Shown here: piece by piece, positions 41,501 to 53,700 of the stretch | Position numbering within the stretch: position 1 is the first letter of the stretch | Layout of the letters: every line of letters starts with the position of its first letter | Origin: Plectosphaerella cucumerina | Taxonomy: Eukaryota; Ascomycota; Sordariomycetes; Glomerellales; Plectosphaerellaceae | Reading direction: 5' to 3' | NCBI GenBank assembly: GCA_020746995.1 | Contig: JAGPXD010000003.1 | Span: 3,782,001-3,846,000 of the forward strand | Length of the DNA stretch: 64,000 bases | The notes under the pieces: generated by a model | What the model was told of the DNA's origin: nothing | The model's input: only the letters and a program-made list of their open reading frames with translations | Database searches by the model: none | Program-made: the position numbers and the translations under genes

Positions 41501-44500
41501 CATTTTCGTCGTGAGCGGGCTCCTTGTGCTCGGGGGCGATCTCGGGGTTGTCGGTGCTGCGCTCGACCTCGGCAGTCTTGATCTTCTTCCCGATGAAGTG
41601 AGAGTAGAGCTCCGTCTGGGAGATGAGGAAGTTGAGCTTCCTCTTCTGGCGCGCGGCCTCGCGGTCGGCCTCCTCCTTGCGGGCATTCTCGAGCTCTTGC
41701 TTTTCGGCGGCCTTGCGAAGATCGCGCTCCTCGCGCTCGTTGCGCTTCCAGAAGCCCATCATGTCGCGCATGACCCTCTTGGCCCGCGCCTGCTGATCTT
41801 TGGTGCCCTTGTTGGTGCGCAGCTGCCAGCGCTTGGCCTCCTTGGAAGCCAGGATGGCCGTCTTCTTGAGGTTGGATGCCTTGGTCTGGTATGACTCGGC
41901 CGCCAGCTTGAAGGTCTTGCTGACGTCCTTGCGTGCGAGGTCGCGCCAGATCTGGTCGTAAATCTGGATGTAGCCCTTGGTATGGAACCTAGCGTCGGGG
42001 TCGACCACCTTCTCTTCCTTGACCTTCTTGGACGGCTTGGTGACGGGCTCGGGGATGTCGGCGTTCTCCTTGTCGCCCTCGTCGGCGTCACCATCAAGAT
42101 CGCCGTTCTCGACCGCGGCGGCGGCAGCGGCGGCGGCGGCAGCGGCGAGGCTCTTCTTGGTGACCTTCTTCTCCTTCTTTTCCTTCTTCTCCTCATCCTT
42201 GTTGCCGTCCTTGTCCTTACCCTTGGACTTGTTGATCTTGATGCGGATTTTGGACTCCTCCTTGCTGGGGAGCTCCTCGCCAGCGTCGAGGGCAGCTTGA
42301 GCGGCCTCGGCAGAGTCCTTCTCGGCCTGCTTCTGCTCCTTGGACTTCTTCAGCCTGGTGCCAGTGCGGCCCTTGCCCTTCTTGGAGGTGCTGGCACCGG
42401 GCTCCATGTCGGAGACGGCAAAGGTGGACATTGTGCCGCCGTCGAGGTTGATCTCGACGTGGCGGGCAGGACCCTTGATGCCCTTTTGCAGGATCATCTT
42501 GGTCTGCTGCGCCTTCTTGTTGGCCCTGTCGGCCTCGCGGAGGTACTTGATCCGCTCGGCCTCGTCCTCTGCCGTCTCGGCCTTGCGCAGCGCGGCGTTC
42601 TTGGCCTCCATGGTGACGGCCATGGACTTTTCGCGACGACGCTTCCGCTGCATGTCCTTCTTGCGCTCCTTCTCGGCAAAGATCTCGCGGTCGCGGACCT
42701 CGTGCAGGGCCTCCTCGTAGAAGAGCTCATCGTAACGGCGCTTGCCGGCATCGACAATGGTGGCGAGTCGGGCCATGAGCTGCATGCCGGCATGGTGACG
42801 TCGCCTTTCGTTCTGCTGGTACTCTATCTCGGTCATGAGGCGACGGCGCTTCCGACCATGCTGCAGGAAAAGAGACTCCTCGACGTGGAGCTCGGAGGAG
42901 TCGAGTTCGTCGGCCCTGCTGTCAAGCTTGCTGATCTGAGTCTGCACCTTCTTCTCGTTCTCGGCGGAGAGGGACTTTTGCTTGGGCTGACCATTGGCCT
43001 GTCGCTTGGCGGGAACGCGAGGAGTGGGCGTCTCGCGACCGGCGACGGACGACGAGGCGCGGCGTGCGATCTTGGGGGTAGCTTCGTCGCGAATATCGGA
43101 CGCCCGGGACTTGGACTTTCTGACCACCTTCCTCTTCTCCTTGATGGCGGGGGTGCTGTCTCGCTCCTTGTCTCTCTTCTCCCTGGCGGTGGGGCGAGGC
43201 GTCGACTCGGCGTCAGGGTCACCAAGCTGCTCAGGCTCACGTTCGGGCTTGATGATGGGCTCGGACGGTGTCTCGGCCTCAACGGCAGGGGTTGTTTCCT
43301 TGACGGGTGGCGGGGAGCGAGGCTTGGATACGGGCTCGGAGCTCGAGAGGATGTTGGAGAAGGACATTGGGTCGGCAGCACGGCTGGGCGTCTGTGATAG
43401 GGCTCCATTAGCCTCGTGTTGGGCACAGGGGCAAGGCAAGGGGATACTCACGCTGGCGGCCGGAGCCTTGAGCGGCGACTTTTCGGACCTGGACATGATG
43501 CTCGCGCCGTTGGAGGCACCAGGGGAGACAAATCGCCTGCTCGGGCTGGTCGAGCCGATGGCCGGAGCAGGGTTCGACCGGGAGACGGGGCTCCTCTGGG
43601 CAAATGTCGAGCGTACGGGAGACGTGTTGTAGCTGTGGCCGGAATAGTATGAATGACGCGACCGGTCGTGGTGGTCAGTTGACGGAGGGTACCCGTAAGA
43701 ATCTCTCGGCTGTTTAGGTCGAGGATGTCAGCAAGCCGTGCCGAGTAATGACGTGACTGTAGAAAAAAAAGGTGGAAGGTGGTCGATTTGTGAGGCCTTG
43801 AGATTTGTTCCGCAGACAAAGATTGATGACTCGGGCGATGATGGTGACGATGTGGAGATGGGAAAGAGGTGAGGGTGGATGGGCGAGGTGTGGAAAGGGA
43901 GGGAGTGTTCAAATTTCCCGGGGATGGAACGCGACGTGGTGGTGCGAGGCGCTCGGTTGGGTTTTGGCTCGGGGGGCGGTTTCGCTTGGTTTGGTGGTTC
44001 CGTTGAAGCCCGTGACAAGGCAAGACAGTGCAAGGGTGAGGCGGGCGGAGACGGGCTGTTGGACAGCCCAGACACAACGGGGTTGGGCAAGAGCGGCGAG
44101 TTGCAGATGGAGGGCGATGGATGAACAATGAAAATGGAGAATTGGGAAGTGTAGTGGATGGGATGGGAAGCAATCGATAGGCGTAACGCCCATTCATTGT
44201 TGGGAGGAGGCTCGGGGATGATGGAGCATGTCCAGAGACAACGGAAGGCAGGAAGGGGCAGAGAGAGACGCCGGGTCCCACCGAGGAGGGTTAAACGAAC
44301 AAGACACAACGCTGGAGCAAGACTGGAGAAAAGAAGCACATTTGGTGCCACATACCTTTGGTGGTGATGCCGGCTGCGACGACGCGACAACAGAAGGATA
44401 GCTCGTTCGCGAAGCTGCATCCGACACCCGTCTCTCCCTGGTCGAGTCGGTCAGGGGGTCGTAGTAGCTCCCAGGCTTGGATGCCGACGACGGAGGAGGT

Positions 44501-44943
44501 GCGGCATGGTGATGAGACGGCTTGTCGCGCGGGTCGGGCGGCGGATAGTATGTGCCGCTGGGCGGGTGCAGGGGCGACAACGGCGGCGGATGATGCGATG
44601 CCGTCGCGGACGACGATGACGAAGGTTGCTGGAGAGCAGGCAGGGTCGTGCCTCCCGCAGAGCCGCTGTAAGGGATCGTGGGATGCGACAGGCCTGCGGG
44701 CTGGGCATGTTGCCTCGGGGGCGAGCGGTGATCGTGCGGCGGCGACGAGTGGTAGGCTGAGGCGTGATGAGGATGCTGGAAGTCGGATGAGGCGCCTGGC
44801 GAGCGCAGGCTGAAGCCCGGGGGACCCGGGGGCGGAGGCGGCGCGACGATGGAGCTCAGGTCGTGACGCCTGTCGCGATCCTCGCCGTCGTGTCGCGACG
44901 GGGCCTGCAGGACGGTGGAGCGGAAGTCCTTTGGCTGGTCCAT
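38598..44943 (-). CDS. INO80: INO80 chromatin-remodelling ATPase
   Basis: Four exons: 44943-44356, 43709-43452, 43391-38822 and 38761-38598, giving 1859 residues. Intron 1 is long (646 bp, GTATGT...AACAG). Introns 2 and 3 are both 60 bp, in frame and free of stops, so they look coding if ignored. The N-terminal 450 residues are Pro/Ser/His-rich and disordered, followed by a charged coiled region and the DBINO domain. The SNF2 ATPase has DEMGLGKT (Lys1031), ILDEAQAIKS and LLTGTPIQN. After the family's long insertion come the helicase-C motifs [21 protein letters not shown] and QAMDRAHRLGQ. It slides nucleosomes and acts on H2A.Z as the catalytic core of the INO80 complex. Confidence 0.95.
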
Positions 44944-47794
44944 CGTGATGGTGATGGATGGGAAGAGGGGGATGATGGTGTTGTGGGAGGAGAGATGCGC
45001 GGCTGGGATGGGAGCGCCTCGAGTGATCCCTTGGCTACGCAGGCCTTTTTTGAGGGGGGGAGGGAAGATGGTCTGGCTACGCGTGTATCATCGGCCCATG
45101 GGTGTTGTGCGTGTGCGTGTAAAGGTCGGGTCGGTCTACTGCGGTGAGGTTTCGCGCGTCGGAGGCGAACAGGACACGAAGAGGATCGCCAATGCGGTCG
45201 GGCGTGGGTTGTTCGGTCGCGCGCGCGAGAATTACAAATGTCGGGGGTTTGAGGTTTGGGTGGCGTCGCAAAGCCCTCGGGAGCTGGCACCGTGTGTCGT
45301 GATGCTGTCGTGGGTCGGGTCGGCCGGGGTTGGGGGGGAGATGGTTGGTGGAGATGGAAAGAGAAGATGTCAAGGGAGTGTGTTGATGAGATTTTGGGGG
45401 GAACGGGGGAGATGACGATGGATGTTGTGGTGATGGGGGGAGGGGGGAGAGAGGGATTGGGAAGGGGAGGTGGGAAAGGAGAGACGTGGAGAGGAAGGGG
45501 GAGCGACAGCGAGGGCGACACTGGAGCCGAGCGAGCCAGCAGCAGAGTCGCGAACCGGGCGTGAGCCGTGAGCCGTGGCCGTGAGGTGGGTGAGGTCGAG
45601 ACGAGTCGAGACGGACGGGTTCCAGTAACGGTGCGGTCTTGCTTGCATGCAAGTGGATGACACGGCTGACTTTTCCAGCTCTATTCAACGGGCTCTCACA
45701 TTTAATTATTTCTATTCTATCTGCTGTCTCCTGTCCCTCTCATCTGGTCTGGTTTGCTTCACAGCTCGTCCATCTCGTCTCTCTCCCGCCCAGCCCAGTC
45801 CAGTCCAGCCGGCTGCTCTGAGCTTCGGGGTCAGGTCGGGGGGGGGGGGGGGAGGGTGGAGGGTGGAGGTGCAAGGTGCAAGGTGGGTGGCCCTTTTTTT
45901 CTGGCGATGACGGCCGACCCAATCCACTCCCACTCCAATCCAATCGTCTCCCCCAGCGCAGCGGCTCCTCTTCCTCCAGGTCCGTCTTCCTCCAGGGCTC
46001 CCTCAAGGTTTCCTCCAATGCCCTGCATTCATCCACAGCGCCTCGACACCTCCGTCTTCCATCCCTCAGCCATTCAGGCATATCTCCTCCGGCCTTCCCG
46101 CCCTCCCCGTCTCCCAATGCCTCTCCTATCTTCGATCGTCTCGAGACAGACAGGTCGATCGGCTGAGCTTGATTGACCCGGCCCCAGTCCCGGGTACGTA
46201 CCCCCCTTGGCCCATCGCGTCCGCCCCCCTTCGGGTCTAGCCCCAGCGTTGTCCCGAAAGCGCCGTCGCCTCACTGCACGACCCCTGCACCAGCAACTGC
46301 CTCTGTTGGGTCCAGACGCGTGCAAATGTTGAAGATGTGGTCGTAATAGCTGGCAAGTCATCTATCATCATGATTGATGCTGTCCAGTATATAGGAGCTT
46401 CCACAGCCCCGGTGTCGCTGTTTGCTGCATCGAGTGGCAAACAAGAGGGTGCGGGGACATAGAGTCATCCCCGTGCAGCACGCTTCAATCGTGGCACACC
46501 TGCTCCTCCTCTGGCGCGCGTCGTGATGGACTCGTCCACGGGGTGACGAAAAGCGGGTCCGCTTTTGGTCAGTCAGTGTCAGGAGTCAGCCCGCCCGCCG
46601 GAACAAGAAAATACCCCAACCAACTGGGCAGACTCTGCAATCGCCGCTCCATCCTCGAAGATAGGATCCCCGCGGGAAATCACTGGCAGAAAACTACGAT
46701 GATGCCCTCCATCGTGATGAAATCGCACATGTCCTTCCCGCCCGCACTCAAACCCGCGTCGCAGACGAGACGATGCGAGACGGGCCGGTCGCCGCGCTGC
46801 ACATCTCGTCAGCCGAGGAAAACGGAGATTGCCTATTTTGCCCTCCCTCCAGTCCTGCAGTGGACATTCCCCGACCGACCGCTTCCTCCCACGCCACCAC
46901 CCCTTCCCCGCTGCCGACAGTGGTTTCCCCGGCTTCCTATCACAACTTGATCAGCAAAACAACATTCCCCAGCCTCCAATGCATCGTCCTGACATTGCCA
47001 AGTCGGCCGCATCTCATCCAGATGTTGATGTTCGAACCTTCCCTCAAGCATCTTCACGGTCACGTGGTGTCCCAGCGTCGCCCCGGAGAACTACTCATCA
47101 CGTGCTTGCGGGGAGGTGGCGCCTCGACAGGGCTAGCTCCTGGGTGTTCGCCTCGTGGGCCACAGACACCCCCAAGACAGACAGGACATCTCTATGCCCG
47201 TCATTCTCCTCTCCGTATTCGTCTAGTTGCCATGCCTGTATAATTTGATATCTGCATATTGGTAGTTGTGGGTGGTCGAATTTCAGCCAGCTGGATCCCC
47301 CGAACCACTGGATAGGCCAACCAACACTGGACCATGCCCCTGAAAACATCCAGGAACCCACGAAGGCAATTTGAAGATGCAACAATGCAAAGTCCTGACC
47401 AAATCCGCAGCTGGAAAACAGTAAGACTTGGAAAACCGAGACTACACGGCTCATCAGACAGTGCAGCTGGGCGGGCATCACTCCAGAAATCACCTCACAT
47501 CGGCAGCCGCGGGCACCAGGCCAACGACACTCATCACCCACAAGCAAGAAACCAATGCTAAAAGCGCACTCATGCATTCTATCTATCAAGTCATGCCCGT
47601 CTTCCCTAGAAAAATCCCCCCGCAACACGTCTCTCAAAAAAGACGGCATCCTGCGTAACGAAACTTTTTCTCTCTCCCCTTGAGAGAGAGGGTTGGGGGA
47701 CACATGCCGGGCCATTTTATCGCGTGTCCCAAGCATGTCTTCATAATGCGTCCGTCCACACACAAGAAACCACCTCCAAGGAAGAAAGGAAAAC
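44944..47794. other. Long non-coding spacer between INO80 and ARB1
   Basis: 2.85 kb holding the INO80 promoter and the region downstream of ARB1. GC-rich low complexity, G/A-rich runs around 45300-45500, a 16-base G run at 45838-45853, and CT-rich stretches near 45700 and 46000. ORFs up to about 220 codons overlap on both strands and resemble nothing. No supported gene. Confidence 0.45.
45838..45890 (+). repeat. Poly-G tract with following GGG/GG runs
   Basis: Sixteen consecutive G residues followed by AGGGTGGAGGGTGGAGG. Could form a G-quadruplex on the plus strand. It lies about 0.9 kb upstream of the INO80 start. Confidence 0.6.
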
Positions 47795-49790
47795 TTACAC
47801 GGCGCCGGCCGTGATCATCTTCTTCCTCAGGTAGTTCTTGTACTCGCCTATCGAGCCGCCCCACGGCTTGATGGTCTTGTTCTCGCACACCAGGATCTGC
47901 TTGGCGATCTTGTCGAGCAGACTGAAGGAGGGTTAGCATGATTGTCACGATCAACAGGAGGGAATAGTACTGACCGGAAGTCGTGACTGACGACGACGAC
48001 ACCGCCGCTGTAGGCGTCAATGGCATCGGCCAGCGAGTCAATGGTGGGAATGTCGAGACCGTTGGTGGGCTCGTCCAGCAGCAGCATGTTGGGGCTCTCA
48101 ATGGCCAGCAGGGCGAAGACGATACGGCTCTTCTGTCCGTCGGACAGGGTGCCGATGAGCGACGTCTGCGACTCGCCCGTCAGGCCGTAGCGGCCGAGCT
48201 GCTGGCGCCAGAACTGGTAGTCCTGGGACTTGCTGGCGTACTTGTCGCGCACAAAGTCGAGCGCCGACTTTGTCAGGTCGAGCTGCTCGGCGCTGTGCTG
48301 CGAGTACAGACCCAGCTTGAGATGGGTGTGGCGCGTGACGGAGCCGCCGGTGGGGGAGAGCTTGCCGGTCATGAGGCGCAGGAGGGTGGACTTGCCGACA
48401 CCGTTGGGGCCGACGAGGGCGGTACGCGAGTCCATGTCGAAGCCAAGGTCGAGGTGGCGGTAGAGGTCGTCCTTGGGGTCGCCCGAGTAGGAGAAGGTGA
48501 CGTTGTCGAAGGACAGGACGGGCGGCGGCAGCTTCTCGACATCGGCGAAGCGGAAGGTGAATACGCGGTCCTCCTTGACAGGCTGGATGAAGCCATCGGC
48601 CTCCATCTTGTCGAGAATCTTCTGCCTCGACTTGGCCTGACGCACCAGGTTGGCGTAGGTACCGGCGCTGGCGATGAACTTCTTGATGTGAACAATCTCG
48701 TCCTGCTGCTTCTGGTAGGCCTTCATCTGGTTCGTGTCGTTCTCCGTCTTGGTCTTGATGTACGAGTCGTAGTTTCCGCCGTAGTAGAGAAGCTGCTTGT
48801 CACGCATGTCGATCATGGTCGTGCACACACCGTTGAGGAAATCCATCGAGTGCGACACGAGAACCAGCGTCCTGTCCCACTTCTTGAGGTACTCCTCGAG
48901 CCACACACAGGCCTCGAGATCCAAATGGGCCGTGGGGTCGTCGAGCAGCAGCAGCGACGGCCGCACGAACAGGGCCTTGGCGAGAGCGACACGCATCCTC
49001 CAGCCACCGGACATGTCCTTGGTCTTCTTGTGGATGGTGACCTTGTTGAAGCCAAGACCGGTGAGAATGAGGGAGGCGCGGGTGGCGAAGGTCGAGGGGT
49101 CCATCTTCTCCATGTGCTAGTGGGGGTTAGCCTTGTGCGTCTTGATACTGGGATGCTTCAGGCACGTACCTCGTAGATGTCCATGAGGACAGGGCTCTCA
49201 GGGCCCTCATCCTCGAGAATCGTCTCGGCGAGCTTGTCGAGACGCTCCATCTCGCGCTCAGCCTCAGTGACGACCCACTCAAGGGCGCCCAGCTCCGAAG
49301 GGGGGGCACCCTCGTTGAGCAGGTAGATGTCGACATGGGCGGGGATGGGGTACTCGCGCTTGTCGATGGCCTTGAGGAGGGTCGACTTTCCGCAACCGTT
49401 CTCGCCGAGCAGACCGTAGCGGCGGCCGTAGGTCAGCTCGAGGGTGCTGTCTGTGATGAGGACCTTGCCGTGGAACACGAGCGAGGTACTGATGATCTTA
49501 ACGTCCTTGCTGGTCGACGTCGACGCCAGGACACCAGTGGTGACGCGGTCCGAGATGCCGTGCTTGTCCATCTGGTCGCCCAGACGCTTCACCTCGTCCA
49601 GCTTGTCGTCCGCGGTGGCGGGGGCGTCAGAGACGACGGGCTTGCCGAAGGCATCGAGCTCGACCTCGTCGCCGTTAACCGACGAGGCAGTGGTGCTGGC
49701 GTTCTTGGATCCAAGCTTCTTGCCGGGCTTGAGCTTGCCTTCGGCAGCCTTCTTGGCGAGCCTCTTCTCCTTGGAAGCGGAAGGGGCCAT
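47795..49790 (-). CDS. ARB1: ABCF-type ribosome-biogenesis ATPase ARB1
   Basis: Three exons: 49790-49170, 49116-47975 and 47921-47795, with introns of 53 bp each, giving 629 residues, the usual ARB1/ABCF2 length. A Lys/Ala/Gly-rich N-terminus is followed by two ABC domains and no membrane span. Domain 1: GENGCGKST, MSGGWRMRVALAKALF, LLLLDDPTAHLDLEA. Domain 2: GPNGVGKST, LSDGQKSRIVFA, LLLDEPTNGLD and the switch VVSHDFR, across the last intron. The final residues are LRKKMITAGAV. The protein is known in yeast for 40S and 60S subunit maturation and export. The Walker B acidic residue of domain 1 is Asp instead of Glu. Confidence 0.93.
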
Positions 49791-50777
49791 GTTGGATGGA
49801 TTTGTTGGTGTTGGTAGGGGTGGTGGTGGTGGGTTGTCGGTTGGCGGGGGGAAAAAAAGTACGACGAAGCGCGGGGTTTGTCGCCGGTCACAAAGAGGGG
49901 CAAGTCTCTTCGAGTGATCAGCCTGTGATGCCGGCCTCGAGTCTGGTTGAGAGCGAGGGATGGGTATCAAGGGATCGAGCCTGCGTTCTTTTTTCAGACG
50001 CAGGAGAGAAAACTACCAAGGAAAACGAAGACACCAACAATGGAACAGCGACTGATTCCACAGATGATGGGGGGTGGTTGTGGGAGTGACGATTCAGCGA
50101 CCAGTTTGGCGGGGGAGCGAGACGCCGCCTTTGAGCAGAGACTGTGTTCAGGGTTGGCAGAAAGGCGGGGCCTGGGCGGATGCGGCTTGGTGGGGCAGCC
50201 CTCTGAACTTTTCAAATTTTCGACCGCCGATAGGGCCCTGGCGGGGGGCGATAAGGGGAGAGGCGGCGCCCGAGTCGTCTACAGTGCGGGCTCAGGCTCG
50301 CCCTCTCCGGACTGGCGGGAGAGTCACCGAGATACAGTGCCATTTTCTCGCCAATGCCATGCGGCTCATTCATTTGTCTCACCGCATCATGTTGACCAGC
50401 TTTTCATCTGACGTCACGCCCTCTCGGCGGCCCGCCACCACAACTGACTTCTGGACACATTCACAAGTACCTAAATCAAATCAACAAGGGCAAGTATCAA
50501 AAACAGCGACCATGAAATGGTCTGTTTCTCCATTTATCGTGTATCGCCCGGAGTGTAGTCGCTGCATGCCTCCCACCAAAACGCCGGTCCATGCTATAAC
50601 GCCCGCTCCTTTCCAGTGATGTCCGGCGGAGGAGATGCCCCGGCTTCGAGCCTCGAAATCAAAAATGCAACGCTGTTCCAGCCTTTTCCAGTAACCGTGC
50701 GTTGTTGTGCCGACGACATCCTGAAGGCACATGCTGAGGCAAAACCATGTGGTATCAACCTGCCAACCTTCCACAGT
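49791..50777. other. Non-coding spacer
   Basis: ARB1 promoter region and sequence downstream of the histidine kinase. Overlapping short ORFs only. Confidence 0.45.
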
Positions 50778-53700
50778 CTATGTCGTGTCATTCGTCGTCG
50801 TCGTTGTCGTGCCTTCCCCCGACACTGCTGGCGCAGCCACAGCTTCCGTAGCCGACTCAGCAACAGCACTTGGGGCATCAGGCGCCTGAGCAGCCGGACC
50901 TTGCTTGGCCCCCTGTTCAGACACATGCCCCACGTCGTCTTTCCGCGTCTCCTGCTTCTTGGGATCCAGGTTGAGGCCCCTCTCCTTCAAAATGTCGTGC
51001 AACTCGTTCATGCGCACCGGCCTCGTCAGGAACAGGTCCAGTCCGCTCGCGAACGCCTCTTCGCGGGCGCTCTGCGAGCCCAGCCCAGTTATGGCGATGA
51101 CAGTGACAGGGTCCAATTTCTGCTGCCGTTCGAACTGTCGAATTTGTCGGGTGGACTCGAGACCGTCCATGACAGGCATGTTGATATCCATCAAGATACA
51201 ACAGAACCTCGCCGGATTGAGGCGGAACTTGTCGAGGGCCTCCTGACCGTTGATGGCGGTTGAGTGTGGCCGGTTGAAGCGCTTCATGTACGTGCTCAGA
51301 ATCTGCCAAGGGTTAGCGGATGTACAAAGATACTCAACGATTGATCCGTACCTTGAGATTGATGGGGTTGTCGTCCACAATCAAGAAATGGGTTCCGTCC
51401 TTGATGATCTCGACTTGCGCGGAGGCCACAGGCTGGGCAGCGTCATTTTTGACGTCCCCCGGAATGAACTTGACCTTGTCACCCTCGGCGATGCTTCGCA
51501 GGCTAGCGTCGTCCTCCTTCTGTCCAGTTGAGCCGTGTGTGCTAGACGAGTCTGTCGGTGGTGATTTGGAGCTGCGTCTCCGACGGGGGAGGGACAATGT
51601 GAAACTGGGGTCGACATCCATGTTCCACAGCCTGCAGGCTGTGTCTACGGATCGCCTCCCAAAAGGCGTCATTCGCCCCGGCGACGTCCTTTCTGGCTCT
51701 TGCGTTGGCGGGGCAGAGCACTTGTGGCTGGATGGCGGGGTCTCGTTGGAGGTTGCGCTGACACTGTCGAGCGTCGTATCGGATGAGGCGGACGCGCCGA
51801 GCTCTACTGGGGTCTTCAGCTGCTGCCAGCGCGTCATGGCCGCAGCCACGGTCTTCCCAAACTTCCGAGGCGTGTTCCTTTTGCGTGTCAGCTGCGGTGG
51901 CCGTGGAGAGCCGTGGAGAGCCGTGGAGAGTAAAACTTACGGTTGATGAATAAACTCGAACACCTGGCCGGAATTGTTCTGTCTCAGCATCGCATCGAGC
52001 TTCATGGCGTTGGCAGCATTATGGCAGACGACCACGACGGGCACCTTGTGGCCTCTCATGGCCTCTTCGCTCAACCTGGCGAACGCCGGTTCTGAGTAGA
52101 TCACCAAATCTGCATCCGGGGAGATGCCGTGATCGCCCAAGTCCTCGCATAGATGCATGCCGAACCACTTCAGGGGAAGGCTCTCCAGCAGAGGGTTTGC
52201 AGACTGGTTGACGTAACTCGGGGACCGGGCGCCGTTCCTGAAGCCAACAACAGACGCGCGGCATTGGCTGACCAGGTTCGTGTCGAAATCGAAGCGAGAG
52301 GGGTGTTCTTCGGCTGGCTTCTGAGAATAAGACAGGGGAAGAGATAGCGTCACGGCGGTACCCCGTCCGAGATCACTCCTCACCGTGACCGATCCGCCGA
52401 GTGACGTGACGATCTGCCGAACGAGACTCAATCCAAGACCGGTGCCGGGCGCCAGCTGGTCCTCCTGAGAGAAGGGCGTGAAGAGCCTGTTGCGAAGGAA
52501 ATCCCCGCTGATGCCCTTGCCAGTATCGGAAACCGTCAGGATGACAGTGCGAGGCGACCTATGCGTTCTCTGGTTCGATGCTTCCTGTCTCAGGCTGATC
52601 TTAATGTGGCCCTTGGATGTGTATTTCAAAGAATTGCCAAAGAGATTCATGATGATGCGTCGAATCGCTCCGGGCTGCGTATGGAACGTCCAGGAAGACT
52701 GAGGCTCGATGTCGATGATGAGTTGAACGTCACCAAGTGTTGTCGGCAACTTATGCGGTGTTGTGTGCGTCTGGGTCATGTCTGCCGAGTAAATTGTGTC
52801 GAGCCGTTCCTGTGCGGGAGTCATGTCTCCTTGGGCACCGTGCCTGACAAGCTGAGCAGCCACCATGTGTTGGAAGCTGTGGCCGATGAAAACACTCTCG
52901 ATGACTTCTTCGGCAAGTACGTCGAGTGCAACGTCAGAAACGAGCGTCATCATGCCTGTTTCGATGCTGGCATGATCTTGCTGCTGAGTGTGGCCATCAG
53001 AAACACGCGCCCCGCGGTGCATCTTGTTGTTCTTTTTCTGGGACTTGGATGCGCGCAGGAAGGTGTTGATCTTGCTGTAGGCGAGGAGATGGTCGATCGT
53101 GTCCAGCAAGGTCTTGCCAGAGATCTCAATGGTATGAATGACGTCGACCTGGAATGGATCCAGATTTGTGTCATGCATCAGCTCGGCCGCGGCAACAACT
53201 CCGTGAAGAGGCGACCGAAGTTCGTGGCTCAGACTGCCCAGAATATCAGTCTTGGCCTTGTCTGCAATGGCCACGTCCAGCCGTGTGATCTCGGACATTG
53301 TGATCATGCCAAAGGCCCTCAGGTAGGGTAGGTCGCCGTTGGTGGTGAGGATGCGGCTGACCGACTTGCTCCAGACGAAGCCGCCGGCGTACCAACGGTC
53401 CCTGTAGGGGTCCCACAGCGGTACCAGGGCGACGCTTCGGGCCTCTGGGAAGAGCAGGCCAATGGTGCGGGCCTCATTCCTGCGTGAAAACGGCGAGACG
53501 TGGCTCTTGGGCGCCCGCGGGGGCAGGTGCTTGCCGGACTCGACCGAGTCCTCGGGAGGCGAATCGACGTCTTCGCCGGATGACTCGCCCGAGTACCATG
53601 AACCTGACGAGGTGAAGCTGAAGATCTTTCCATTAGGGTACCTCCGAATGAGCTTCTTGAGAAACTTCTCGGAGAGGGTGGCCTGGTTGGCCGGGTTGTG

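Noticed and set aside
39897..43397. Very long plus-strand ORFs (665 and 471 codons) opposite the INO80 coding region
   Set aside because: They are antisense shadows of a GC-rich coding sequence. The minus strand encodes all SNF2 motifs.
47098..47763. 221-codon minus-strand ORF downstream of ARB1
   Set aside because: No recognisable motif, atypical composition, overlaps other ORFs, and lies in the likely 3' UTR or spacer.
50778..51380. Stand-alone response regulator gene
   Set aside because: The receiver sequence joins the preceding exon in frame across a 49-bp intron (LIVDDNPINLK to ILSTYM), so it is the C-terminus of the hybrid kinase.
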